This document shows, piece after piece, positions 1 through 8,142 of a DNA stretch of 64,000 nucleotides; position 1 is the first letter of the stretch, and every line of letters begins with the position of its first letter. The position numbers and the translations under genes are program-made. The DNA comes from Streptomyces blattellae. GTDB taxonomy: Bacteria; Actinomycetota; Actinomycetes; Streptomycetales; Streptomycetaceae. Under the pieces are notes generated by a model. That model was not told where the DNA came from. It saw nothing but the letters and a program-made list of their open reading frames with translations, and did no database searches. Where the stretch lies: contig NZ_WJBG01000218.1 in assembly GCF_009709555.1 (NCBI RefSeq), positions 45,655-109,654 on the forward strand, read 5' to 3'.

Positions 1-1277
1 ATGCGGGCCACGCGCGCGTGGTGGCCGACGGGGTACTGGGGCAGGCCGTCGTCCCACCGGGTGACGCGGGTCTCGACGGGGGTCGCGTCGAGTCCGGTCG
101 CCGCCTTGAGGTCGTGTCGCGAGACCTCGACCAGCTCGTCGTCGGCGCGCTGCAGGATCTCGGTCTCTCCGTACCGCCCGACGGAGGTGCGCAGCACGAC
201 GAGGTGCGGGTCCTGGCCGGCGATCCAGCCCCACTTCTGCGAGGCGAACGTGGACGCCTTGATGGTGCGCCCGTCGACCGGCGGCACGAGGAATCCGCTG
301 CCCTCGGGGAGCGCGGTCTCCGCGCGGCGGTAGGCGAGGGTGACCAGCGCCATGGAGGCGTACTCGACGGCGGAGAGCTCGGCCGCGGCGGCGGGGGCCT
401 CGGCGCGCAGGAGGCCGGCGGCGGCAGCGGCGGGTACGGCGACGACGACCGCGTCGGCGTGCAGCACCCGGTCACCGGCGACGACCCGCCATTTCCCGGA
501 GGACTCCCGGCGCAGCTCCGTGACGGCCGTCCCCGTGACGATCTCACCGCCCCGCTCCCGCACCGACTCCGCCACCGCGAGCGGCAGTCGGCCCACCCCG
601 CCCTCGATGCCCATGAAGACCGGCCCGGTCTGCTGCGCGGCTGCCGCCTTCGCCTGGATCTCGCGGACCCCTTGCGTGAGCGAGTGGTGCGTCCGGGCCG
701 CCTGGAAGAGCTGGGGGACCGCCGAGCGCATCGAGATGCGGTAGGCGTCGCCCGCGTACACACCACCCAGCAGCGGTTCCACCAGGCGGTCCACGACCTC
801 ACGGCCCAGCCGCTCCGCCACGTACTCCCCGACGGCCACGTCCTCCCCCACCTCGGTGCGCGGCAGGTCGGCGTCGCGCTCGATGCGGCGCAGGCCTTCG
901 TCGGAGAGCACGCCGGTCAGCACGGAGGCGGTGCCGGGGACGCCCATGACGTGGCCCTTGGGCATGGGGCGCAGGGCGCCGCGGGTCCAGATCGCGGCGG
1001 ACGCGGTGGCGGGCGGCTGAAGGCGGTCGGCGAGCCCCACCTCACGGGCGAGGGCCACCGCCTCGGGGCGGCGCGCGAGCATCGACTCGGCGCCGAAGTC
1101 CACGCGCGCGCCCGCGATCTCGCCGGGCAGCAGCTTGCCGCCGACCCGGTCCGACGCCTCCAGGACGGTCACTCTCGCTCCCCGCCGCACCAGTTGGTGG
1201 GCGGCGGCCAGCCCGGCAACGCCCGCACCGATGACGACGACCTGCCCGGCTCCCGCAGGAGTCTCCGTTTCGCGCAT
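1..1277 (-). CDS. hemG: Protoporphyrinogen/coproporphyrinogen III oxidase, 3' end cut by window edge
   Basis: FAD-dependent oxidase of late heme synthesis; in Gram-positives this HemY/CgoX type usually acts on coproporphyrinogen III. About 425 residues are visible and the C-terminus lies outside the window. Residues 13-22 read VVVIGAGVAG, the Rossmann GxGxxG, followed by the ribose-binding Glu40 and an LEASDRVGG stretch typical of the amine-oxidase/PPO superfamily. The ATG at 1277 is the first start before the FAD motif. It lies divergent to the DUF4349 lipoprotein, with 160 bp of shared promoter space, and about 4 kb from hemE, which supports a heme role. Family assignment is firm; choice between the two substrates is from knowledge of the phylum, not from residues seen here. 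Confidence 0.9.
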   Translation of the reverse strand, partial: MRETETPAGAGQVVVIGAGVAGLAAAHQLVRRGARVTVLEASDRVGGKLLPGEIAGARVDFGAESMLARRPEAVALAREVGLADRLQPPATASAAIWTRGALRPMPKGHVMGVPGTASVLTGVLSDEGLRRIERDADLPRTEVGEDVAVGEYVAERLGREVVDRLVEPLLGGVYAGDAYRISMRSAVPQLFQAARTHHSLTQGVREIQAKAAAAQQTGPVFMGIEGGVGRLPLAVAESVRERGGEIVTGTAVTELRRESSGKWRVVAGDRVLHADAVVVAVPAAAAAGLLRAEAPAAAAELSAVEYASMALVTLAYRRAETALPEGSGFLVPPVDGRTIKASTFASQKWGWIAGQDPHLVVLRTSVGRYGETEILQRADDELVEVSRHDLKAATGLDATPVETRVTRWDDGLPQYPVGHHARVAR

Positions 1278-1437
1278 GTCCCCAGCCTCTCAGACCCCAC
1301 TGACAGTCCGTTCGCGCCCCCGGTGGCCGGCACGAGTCCCGACCGTGACCTCCTCGGGACCTTTTCCGGCCAACGTCCCGGTCCGCCCCGGCGTCGAAGG
1401 AACGTCAGCCGTCACCGACCCCCGGGGGTAGCCGCAC

Positions 1438-2412
1438 ATGCGCATACGACGATCCGTACGACCGGTTCCGGCGCTGGCCGGCATCCTGCTGGCCGCAGCC
1501 TTGGCGCTCGCCGGCTGCAGCGGCGCGGGCGACAGCGCCGGCAGCGACAGCGGCGGTGAGGCAGCCGCCGCACAGGACCGGCGCCAGGAGGGCGCCGGGG
1601 GCGGCGAAAGCGACGCGGGCGGCGCCAAGGCCTCGGCCCCGCCCCGGCTGTCCACGAGCCGCATCATCCGCACGGCCTCGCTGACCGTGCAGGTCAAGGA
1701 CGTTCCGAAGGCCCTGGACGAGGCCCGTACGACCGCCGAGAACGCGGGCGGCTACGTGGGCGACGAGACCACCACCCGGGACGAGAAGGGCAACGAGCGC
1801 ACCCGCGTGATCCTGCGCGTGCCCGTCGACCGGTACGAGGAGGTCCTCGCCGGCCTGGAGGGCGCGGGCAAGCTGCTCGACCGCACGGCGAAGGCGCAGG
1901 ACGTCACCGAGCAGGTCGTCGACGTGGAGAGCCGCATCACGTCGCAGCGCGCCAGCGTCGTCCGGATCCGCGAGCTGATGGACCAGGCGACCAAGCTCAG
2001 CGATGTGGTCACCCTGGAGGGCGAGTTGAGCACCCGCCAGGCCGACCTGGAGTCCCTCCTCGCCCAGCAGGCGTCCCTGGAGGACCGCACCAGCCTGGCC
2101 ACCCTCACCCTCTCCCTGTCCGAGACTCCGGTGAAGAAGGCCGCCGAGGACGACGACCCCGGGTTCCTGGACGCGCTCGCGGGCGGCTGGGACGCGTTCG
2201 TGACGATGCTGCGCTGGATCGGCGTGGTGATCGCCGCGGTGCTGCCGTTCGCCGTGGGGGCGGCGCTCCTCGTACTGCTGTGGCTGCGCCTGATCCGCCC
2301 CCGGCTGCCGCGCCGCCCGGCCCCCGCGCCGTCGCCCGCGATGAGCGCGCTGGGCCCGATCCCGACGGCGCACCCGGCACCGGAGCGCCCCCGCGGAGAA
2401 GACGAGGACTGA
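1438..2412 (+). CDS. DUF4349-type membrane-anchored lipoprotein
   Basis: A 324-residue exported protein. The N-terminus has an Arg-rich head, a hydrophobic stretch and the lipobox LAGC with Cys27, so it should be lipidated outside the membrane. After a Gly/Ala/Ser-rich linker, residues about 75-255 form the helical DUF4349 region (start RIIRTASLTVQV, heptad-like Leu/Ala pattern around residues 150-225). Residues about 262-290 are a strong transmembrane helix followed by an Arg/Pro-rich cytosolic tail ending GEDED. Lipid anchor plus C-terminal helix gives a double-anchored topology. Function of the family is unknown; no enzymatic motif is visible. The next gene starts 41 bp downstream and may have its own promoter. 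Confidence 0.8.
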   Translation: MRIRRSVRPVPALAGILLAAALALAGCSGAGDSAGSDSGGEAAAAQDRRQEGAGGGESDAGGAKASAPPRLSTSRIIRTASLTVQVKDVPKALDEARTTAENAGGYVGDETTTRDEKGNERTRVILRVPVDRYEEVLAGLEGAGKLLDRTAKAQDVTEQVVDVESRITSQRASVVRIRELMDQATKLSDVVTLEGELSTRQADLESLLAQQASLEDRTSLATLTLSLSETPVKKAAEDDDPGFLDALAGGWDAFVTMLRWIGVVIAAVLPFAVGAALLVLLWLRLIRPRLPRRPAPAPSPAMSALGPIPTAHPAPERPRGEDED

Positions 2413-2453
2413 GCGGACGGGCTTGAGATGCCCGGCCCCCGTAGCGTGTTCGC

Positions 2454-3860
2454 ATGAGCATGAGCGCTGCACGGAGTGCACGGACCGCACGGGAACGACT
2501 GGTCGTGATCGGCGGCGACGCCACGGGCATGTCCGCGGCGTCGCAGGCCCGCCGCTTGAAGGACCCGGACGAGCTGGAGATCGTGGCCTTCGAACGCGGC
2601 CACTTCACCTCGTACTCGGCGTGCGGCATCCCCTACTGGGTCGGCGGCGACGTGCCCGAGCGGGACCAGCTGATCGCCCGCACCCCCGAGGAGCACCGCG
2701 CCCGCGGCATCGACCTGCGCCTGCGCACCGAGGTCACGGAGATCGACGTCGCCGAGCGGCGGGTACGCGCGCGTGACGTCGATTCCGGCGCCGAGTCCTG
2801 GACGTCGTACGACAAACTCGTGATCGCCACCGGCGCCCGCCCGATCCGCCCGGACATGCCGGGCGCCGACGCCCCCGGCGTCCACGGAGTGCAGACCCTC
2901 GACGACGGCCAGGCCCTCATCGACACGCTGGCACGCACGCGTGGCCGGCGCGCGGTGGTCGTCGGCGCGGGCTACATCGGCGTCGAGATGGCCGAGGCCC
3001 TCATCAACCGCGGCTACGAGGTGACGGTCGTCAACCGCGGGAGGGAACCCATGTCCACCCTCGACCCGGACATGGGCCGCCTGGTGCACGAGGCCATGGA
3101 GGGCCTCGGCATCACCATGGTCAACGACGCTCAGGTCACCAAGATCCTCACCGGGGCGGACGGCCGCGCCCGGGCCGTCGCCACGGACGACGCCGAATAC
3201 CCGGCCGACGTGGTGGTCCTGGGCATCGGCGTCCGCCCGGAGACCACCCTGGCCGCACGGGCGGGCCTGCCCCTCGGCGCCCACGGCGGCCTGCTGACCG
3301 ACCTCTCGATGCGGGTACGCGGCCACGCCGGCATCTGGTCCGGCGGCGACTGCGTCGAAGTCCTCGACCTGGTCTCCGGCCAGGAACGCCACATCGCCCT
3401 GGGCACCCACGCCAACAAACACGGCCAGATCATCGGCACCAACGCCGGCGGCGGCTACGCCACTTTCCCCGGCGTCGTCGGCACCGCCGTCAGCAAGGTC
3501 TGCGACCTGGAGATCGCCCGCACCGGCCTCCGCGAAAAGGACGCCCGCCGGGCAGGCCTCCAATTCACCTCGGTCACCATCGAATCCACCAGCCGCGCCG
3601 GCTACTACCCCGGCACCAACCCCATGACGGTGAAAATGCTCGCCGAACGCCGCACCGGCCGCCTCCTGGGCGTCCAGATCGTGGGGAGGGAGGGCGCGGG
3701 CAAGAGGGTCGACATCGCGGCTGTGGCCCTGACCGCCCGGATGACGGTGGAACAGATGACGGCCCTGGACCTGGGCTACGCCCCGCCCTTCTCCCCCGTC
3801 TGGGACCCGGTACTGGTAGCGGCCAGAAAGGCTGCGAGGGCGGTGGAGCAGCATCCCTAG
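2454..3860 (+). CDS. CoA-disulfide reductase / NADH oxidase-like FAD pyridine-nucleotide oxidoreductase
   Basis: A 468-residue flavoprotein of the single-Cys class II pyridine nucleotide-disulfide reductases. Residues 16-25 (LVVIGGDATG) bind FAD; the second dinucleotide motif GAGYIG at 171-176 binds NAD(P)H; ATGARP near 126 is the conserved linker motif. Cys57 in SACGIPY matches the single redox Cys of CoA-disulfide reductases, persulfide reductases and NADH oxidases. The C-terminal dimerisation domain covers about 340-468. Substrate (CoA disulfide, persulfide or O2) cannot be chosen from sequence. There is no Shine-Dalgarno before the ATG; instead TAGCGT at 2442-2447 sits 6 nt upstream, the spacing expected of a -10 box serving a leaderless transcript (inference). 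Confidence 0.88.
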   Translation: MSMSAARSARTARERLVVIGGDATGMSAASQARRLKDPDELEIVAFERGHFTSYSACGIPYWVGGDVPERDQLIARTPEEHRARGIDLRLRTEVTEIDVAERRVRARDVDSGAESWTSYDKLVIATGARPIRPDMPGADAPGVHGVQTLDDGQALIDTLARTRGRRAVVVGAGYIGVEMAEALINRGYEVTVVNRGREPMSTLDPDMGRLVHEAMEGLGITMVNDAQVTKILTGADGRARAVATDDAEYPADVVVLGIGVRPETTLAARAGLPLGAHGGLLTDLSMRVRGHAGIWSGGDCVEVLDLVSGQERHIALGTHANKHGQIIGTNAGGGYATFPGVVGTAVSKVCDLEIARTGLREKDARRAGLQFTSVTIESTSRAGYYPGTNPMTVKMLAERRTGRLLGVQIVGREGAGKRVDIAAVALTARMTVEQMTALDLGYAPPFSPVWDPVLVAARKAARAVEQHP

Positions 3861-3892
3861 GGGCGCGGGGACCTACGGCGCACCCCGGAAAA

Positions 3893-4210
3893 TCAACCCG
3901 TCCCGTTGATCCGGTCGATAGCCTGCCGGGCCTGCTCCGCCGGCGGCCTGGCCGGCAGGGACGAAACCGACGCCGACGCCACAGCCGCCGGCTGCTCCCC
4001 GGAGGGCCTCGCATGCGCGGCATTCCGCGCGGACCGCAACCGATGGCTGACGGCCTCGTCGAACGTCACCGGCCGCTGCATCTGCGCCGCCAGCCGCCCC
4101 GCCTCCTGGCCGAGCCGGGCAATGTCCTCCCAGGGCAGATGCAGCACCAGGGAAACTTCGGCCTCACCGTCGGGCAGTGCCTGAATCGGAGGAGTCACTC
4201 GGTCGTTCAT
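3893..4210 (-). CDS. Small conserved actinobacterial protein of unknown function
   Basis: A 105-residue cytosolic protein. The ATG at 4210 is chosen because GAGGAA lies 7 nt upstream; an open frame continues to 4294 but its extra residues (VCHFNRPRNGASR) look untranslated. The N-terminal half contains an acidic EAEVSLVLHLPWEDIARLGQEAGRLAAQMQ-like helix region; the C-terminal half is Ala/Arg/Ser-rich and probably disordered, ending QAIDRINGTG. No known domain recognised. It is convergent with the flavoprotein gene (33 bp gap) and divergent from the rhomboid gene. Confidence 0.6.
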   Translation of the reverse strand: MNDRVTPPIQALPDGEAEVSLVLHLPWEDIARLGQEAGRLAAQMQRPVTFDEAVSHRLRSARNAAHARPSGEQPAAVASASVSSLPARPPAEQARQAIDRINGTG

Positions 4211-4329
4211 CGCCTGTTCCTCACGTCGTCCCCGCGAAGCGCCATTCCGCGGGCGGTTGAAGTGACATACGCACGCGGGCACGGCGGCGTTCACCGATTC
4301 GCCGCCCTTATCGGGGGCACTACTTCCTT

Positions 4330-5154
4330 GTGGTCATCCCCGTCCATGACGTGAACCCGGTGCGCCGCACCCCTTGGGTGACGTACGCGCTGATCGCCGC
4401 GAACGTGGTCGTCTTCATGCTCACACCGGGCGTCGCCGGTTCCGTGGCCGGAGACGGCAGCCTGGCCCAGCTCTGCCACCTCCAGGCCTACTTGGACCAG
4501 TACGCGGCGGTGCCGAGAGAGCTGATCCACCACCAGCTGCCCCAGTTGGTGCCCACCGGTGAGGTCGCCGTCGGCCCGCGGGGACCCGGCTGCGTCGTCG
4601 GCCCGCCCTCCTACGACAAGTCGCCGGAACTGAGCGTCCTCACGGCGATGTTCCTGCACGGCAGCTGGCTGCACCTGCTCGGCAACATGCTCTTCCTGCT
4701 GATCTTCGGCAACAACACCGAGGACCGCATGGGCCATGTGCGGTTCACGCTCTTCTACGTCGTCTGCGGCTACGCGGCGTCGTACGGCTTCGCGCTCCTC
4801 AACGCCGACTCCGGCGACCCGCTGATCGGCGCGTCGGGGGCGATCGCCGGGGTGCTGGGCGCCTATCTCGTGCTGTACCCCAAGGCCCGCATATGGGTCC
4901 TCGTGCCCTTCCTGATCTTCCTGCCGCTGCGGCTGCCCGCCTGGCTGGTGCTGGGCTCCTGGTTCGTGCTCCAGGCGGTGTACTCGTCCGGCGAGGGCAT
5001 CTCCGACGCGGGCACCGTGGCGTACGCGGCGCACATCGTGGGTTTCCTCGCCGGCATGCTGCTCGCCTGGCCGCTCAAGCCGGGCACCCCGCCGCCACCG
5101 GAGCCTCGGGGCCTGCTGTTCGGCAGGCGGGCGCGGCCCCGGCACACCTGGTGA
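4330..5154 (+). CDS. Rhomboid-family intramembrane serine protease
   Basis: A 274-residue polytopic membrane protein. Catalytic Ser169 lies in GASGAIAGVLGAYL at the start of one transmembrane helix and the partner His235 in AYAAHIVGFLAG of the last helix, the standard rhomboid dyad. An HGSWLHLLGNMLFL stretch (110-123) matches the conserved first helices (His/Asn of the oxyanion region), followed by FGNNTEDRMGHVRF, the typical L1/TM2 GxxxEDxxG segment. A 60-residue insertion (about 35-98) lies between TM1 and the core. The GTG at 4330 gives the usual IPxHDxNPxRRTPWVTYAL N-terminus; no good Shine-Dalgarno precedes it. Substrates are unknown. Confidence 0.9.
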   Translation: MVIPVHDVNPVRRTPWVTYALIAANVVVFMLTPGVAGSVAGDGSLAQLCHLQAYLDQYAAVPRELIHHQLPQLVPTGEVAVGPRGPGCVVGPPSYDKSPELSVLTAMFLHGSWLHLLGNMLFLLIFGNNTEDRMGHVRFTLFYVVCGYAASYGFALLNADSGDPLIGASGAIAGVLGAYLVLYPKARIWVLVPFLIFLPLRLPAWLVLGSWFVLQAVYSSGEGISDAGTVAYAAHIVGFLAGMLLAWPLKPGTPPPPEPRGLLFGRRARPRHTW

Positions 5155-5155
5155 G

Positions 5156-6223
5156 TCAGCGGGCGGTGTGCGTGTGGACGTACTCCACGAGGCGGGTCAG
5201 CGTGTCCGGGTCGGTGTTCGGCATGACGCCGTGGCCGAGGTTGAAGACATGCCCCTCCAGGCCGGCCGCCGCGTCGAGGACCTCGCGGGTCTTGGTCTCG
5301 ACGGCTTGTGTGGAGGCGAACAGGACGGTCGGGTCGAGGTTGCCCTGGAGCGCCTTGCCGGGGCCGATCCGGCGGGCGGCCTCATCCAGCGGGATGCGCC
5401 AGTCGACGCCCACGACGTCCGCTCCGGCCTCGCCCATCAGGCGCAGCAGCTCGCCGGTGCCGACACCGAAGTGGATGCGCGGGACGCCGTACTCCGCGAC
5501 CGCCTCGAACACCTTCGCCGAGGCGGGCATGACGGAGCGCCGGTAGTCGGCGGGGGCGAGCGCGCCGACCCAGGAGTCGAACAGCTGGACCGCCGAGGCG
5601 CCCGCCTCGATCTGGACCCTCAGGAACGCGGCCGTGATGTCGGCGAGGCGGTCGAGCAGGTCGGCCCACAGCTCGGGGTCGCCGTACATCATCGCTTTGG
5701 CGTTCTCGTACGTCCGTGACGGACCGCCCTCGACGAGGTAGCTCGCGAGGGTGAAAGGGGCGCCGGCGAAGCCGATGAGCGGGGTCTCGCCGAGTTCGCG
5801 CGTGAGCAGGCCGATGGCCTCGGTGACGTAGCCGACGTCCTCGGGGGTGAGGTCGCGCAGCCGGGCGAGGTCGGCGCGGGTACGGACCGGCCGCTCGACG
5901 ACCGGGCCGACGCCGGGCTTGATGTCGAGGTCGAGGCCGATCGCCTTGAGCGGGACGACGATGTCGCTGTAGTAGATCGCCGCGTCCACGCCGTGCCTGC
6001 GCACCGGCTGGAGGGTGATCTCGGTGACCAGTTCGGGCCGCGTGCAGGACTCCAGCATCGGGATGCCCTCACGCACCTTGCGGTACTCCGGCAGCGAGCG
6101 TCCGGCCTGCCGCATGAACCACACCGGCGTATGCGGCACGGGCTCCCGCCGGCACGCCTTCAGGAAGGCGGAGTCATACGTCGCTGTCGGCTGCTTGCCC
6201 GCAGGGCTGTCATTGACGCTCAC
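5156..6223 (-). CDS. hemE: Uroporphyrinogen decarboxylase
   Basis: Converts uroporphyrinogen III to coproporphyrinogen III in the cytosol. The 355-residue length is standard. Signature PVWFMRQAGRSLPEYR (near residue 33) carries the substrate-binding Arg pair, YYSDIVVPLKAIGLD contains the catalytic Asp, and GFAGAPFTLASYLVEG and NLGHGVMPNTDPD are further family blocks. The GTG at 6223 (VSVNDSPAG) is preferred over a further upstream open extension that reads as Gly/Arg-rich noise. It is convergent and almost touching the rhomboid gene (1 bp between stop codons), and divergent from the DUF3000 gene across about 170 bp. Together with hemG it marks this as a heme locus. Confidence 0.96.
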   Translation of the reverse strand: MSVNDSPAGKQPTATYDSAFLKACRREPVPHTPVWFMRQAGRSLPEYRKVREGIPMLESCTRPELVTEITLQPVRRHGVDAAIYYSDIVVPLKAIGLDLDIKPGVGPVVERPVRTRADLARLRDLTPEDVGYVTEAIGLLTRELGETPLIGFAGAPFTLASYLVEGGPSRTYENAKAMMYGDPELWADLLDRLADITAAFLRVQIEAGASAVQLFDSWVGALAPADYRRSVMPASAKVFEAVAEYGVPRIHFGVGTGELLRLMGEAGADVVGVDWRIPLDEAARRIGPGKALQGNLDPTVLFASTQAVETKTREVLDAAAGLEGHVFNLGHGVMPNTDPDTLTRLVEYVHTHTAR

Positions 6224-6383
6224 GACGGAAAGTCTCGCACGCCGCACTGACGGCCAAGCTCGGGGGAGCGACAAGCCTCCACCGGCCCGCAACCCGCCCC
6301 AACGACAGCCACCACCCCTCCCCGTAGGCGACCAAACCAATCCAGGCAAGGGTGTCTACCCTGCACCCAGCCCCCGTTCCGCT

Positions 6384-6399
6384 TAATCTGCACCGCATG
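6384..6399 (+). promoter_or_regulatory. Candidate -10 box for a leaderless DUF3000 transcript
   Basis: TAATCT at 6384-6389 is followed by exactly 7 nt and then ATG at 6397, with no Shine-Dalgarno. This is the geometry of Streptomyces leaderless genes where +1 is the A of the start codon. The -35 region is weak. Inference only. Confidence 0.4.
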
Positions 6400-7062
6400 G
6401 CTGCGGCTCAGGGACAACTGTCGGACGGCGCTGGCGGAATGGACGACGCGAAGGAGGACGCTGGGCATACCAACACGGCTCCCCCACCCTTCCGGGCCGC
6501 GGTCGACGCGCTGCGCACAGCACGGCTGCGGCCGCAGGTCGAGGTCGAGCCGACGCGCGCGCCCCAGCGCCTGGCCCCCTTCGCGCATGCGCTGGAAGCC
6601 ACGGTCGTCGACGGCGAGCAGGATCTGGCCGACGGCCGCCTGGTGCTGCTGCACGACCCGGCCGGACACGACGCCTGGCGGGGCACCTTCCGGCTGGTGA
6701 CGCTGGTGCGCGCGGAACTGGAGCCGGAGATGGCCGCCGACCCGCTGCTGCCGGAGGTGTGCTGGTCGTGGCTGACCGGTGCGCTGCAGGCGCGCGGACT
6801 GACGTACGACGAGCCGAGCGGCACCGTCACGCGCGCGAGCTCGCACTACTTCGGCGGCCTTGCCGAGCGCCCGTCGGCCTCGCAGATCGAGATCCGCGCC
6901 TCCTGGACGCCGCGTGAGGGCCTGGGCGGCGTCCCGGACACGGCGGCGCATCTGGCGTCCTGGTGCGATCTGCTCGCCCAGGTCGCGGGCCTGCCGCCGG
7001 CCGGTCCGGGCGACGCGTCGGTGGTGACGCTGCCGCAGCGACGGGGGCCGCAGTCACGCTGA
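6397..7062 (+). CDS. DUF3000 domain protein
   Basis: A 221-residue cytosolic protein with the actinobacterial DUF3000 architecture: FRAAVDALRTARLRPQVEVEPTRAPQRLAPFAHALEA near residue 30, GRLVLLHDPAGHDAWRGTFRLVTLVRAELEPEM in the middle and SSHYFGGLAERPSASQIEIRASWTP near 150. No catalytic motif is known. The ATG at 6397 gives MAAAQGQLSD; a GTG 45 nt upstream is less likely. The gene stands between divergently transcribed hemE and whiI, a neighbourhood that is conserved in streptomycetes from memory, but no shared function is evident. Confidence 0.78.
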   Translation: MAAAQGQLSDGAGGMDDAKEDAGHTNTAPPPFRAAVDALRTARLRPQVEVEPTRAPQRLAPFAHALEATVVDGEQDLADGRLVLLHDPAGHDAWRGTFRLVTLVRAELEPEMAADPLLPEVCWSWLTGALQARGLTYDEPSGTVTRASSHYFGGLAERPSASQIEIRASWTPREGLGGVPDTAAHLASWCDLLAQVAGLPPAGPGDASVVTLPQRRGPQSR

Positions 7063-7216
7063 CGGCCACCCCAACGACCGAGGCGCCTCTCTCGTTTTGT
7101 CGATACGACCACTTTCAGTCATCAACGGGCCCTCGAACGAACCGATTCGTTCATCGAGCGATCGACAGTCTGTCCGAATTGCCCTGATTGTTACTCACTA
7201 GATCGTGATCTTTCTC

Positions 7217-7244
7217 TAAAGAAACAGAGGTTTAGTGCCGAAGA
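7217..7244 (+). promoter_or_regulatory. Sigma-WhiG (FliA-like) promoter of whiI
   Basis: TAAA at 7217-7220, a 16-nt spacer and GCCGAAGA at 7237-7244 match the motility/sporulation sigma consensus TAAA-N15/16-GCCGATAA, with only the last bases differing. It lies about 40 nt before the whiI start. whiI is a known target of sigma-WhiG in S. coelicolor, so both the motif and the gene agree. Confidence 0.8.
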
Positions 7245-7285
7245 CGACTGTGACCTAGAAGTCGTCCCCGCACCCAGGAGGCCTG

Positions 7286-7948
7286 GTGTCCGTTCTCCTC
7301 GAGCAGCCCGCAAGCCTGGTCGCCTACCGCCCGAACAAGCCGACCGCCATGGTGGTCGTGGCCGATCCCCGCGTCCGCTCCACCGTCACCCGCCACTTGT
7401 GGGCGCTCGGTGTGCGCGACGTCATCGAGGCCTCGTCCATCGCGGAGGCTCGTCCCCGCATCGGCAACCCCCGTGACATCTGCGTCGCCGACGTCCACCT
7501 GCCCGACGGCTCGGGCCTCACCCTCCTGTCGGAGACCCGCGCCGCGGGCTGGCCCAACGGCCTCGCCCTCTCCGCCGCCGACGACATCGGCGCCGTACGC
7601 AATGCCCTCGCCGGCGGCGTCAAGGGCTACGTCGTCACCGGCACCCGTACGACGGTCGGGCTCCCCACCCGACCGGGCGCCGCCCCCATCGGCGCCGCCG
7701 CCGCCCGTATGCACCGCCGCCCCCCGGGTGCCCCGAGCCACCCGGGCGGCTACCGAGAGCTGTCCGGCCGTGAGGTCGAGGTGCTGCGGCTGGTGGCGGA
7801 GGGCCAGTCGAACAAGGCGATCGGCGTCTCGATGGGCCTGTCCGCCCTGACCGTCAAGAGCCACCTCGCCCGTATCGCCCGCAAGCTCGGCACGGGCGAC
7901 CGCGCCGGCATGGTCGCGGTGGCCCTGCGCACCGGAATCATCCACTGA
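7286..7948 (+). CDS. whiI: Sporulation response regulator WhiI (atypical, NarL/LuxR type)
   Basis: A 220-residue orphan response regulator needed for aerial-hypha septation in Streptomyces, where it works as a heterodimer with BldM. Residues 20-120 form a receiver-like domain and about 150-215 the LuxR HTH (ELSGREVEVLRLVAEG, then SALTVKSHLARI). The phosphorylation pocket is degenerate: the usual acidic pair is Ala26-Asp27, Asp69 is kept, but the conserved Lys of the last strand is replaced by Thr118. That pattern is the hallmark of WhiI, which is thought not to be controlled by a kinase. The GTG start is preceded by AGGAGG. No kinase gene is adjacent. Confidence 0.92.
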   Translation: MSVLLEQPASLVAYRPNKPTAMVVVADPRVRSTVTRHLWALGVRDVIEASSIAEARPRIGNPRDICVADVHLPDGSGLTLLSETRAAGWPNGLALSAADDIGAVRNALAGGVKGYVVTGTRTTVGLPTRPGAAPIGAAAARMHRRPPGAPSHPGGYRELSGREVEVLRLVAEGQSNKAIGVSMGLSALTVKSHLARIARKLGTGDRAGMVAVALRTGIIH

Positions 7949-8081
7949 ACCCGCATCGAGCTGTCATATTCACACTTGTGAACCCTTGCCCCTTAAACGG
8001 AACCGGTCGCCGGTCCCGCCCTACCAACCCCATGCGTCGTGAACCGGATCTTTCACCGACCTGACTGGTTTACGACCCTCA

Positions 8082-8117
8082 AGCGCCCGTCGACGGAACG
8101 TTCCGTCGACGGGCGCT
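8082..8117. terminator. Perfect 36-nt palindrome terminator after whiI
   Basis: Two 18-nt arms (AGCGCCCGTCGACGGAAC and its exact complement) with no unpaired centre. It lies 130 bp after the whiI stop and 26 bp before the rnd start. Long uninterrupted GC palindromes without a T-run are the usual terminators in this window. A dyad operator for rnd is the alternative. Confidence 0.65.
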
Positions 8118-8142
8118 GTCCATACACAGATACCCTTGACAT

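Noticed and set aside
1752..3854. A 700-residue minus-strand frame opposite the CoA-reductase-like gene
   Set aside because: Spans two real genes and their gap in antisense; low-complexity Gly/Val/Ala/Asp composition.
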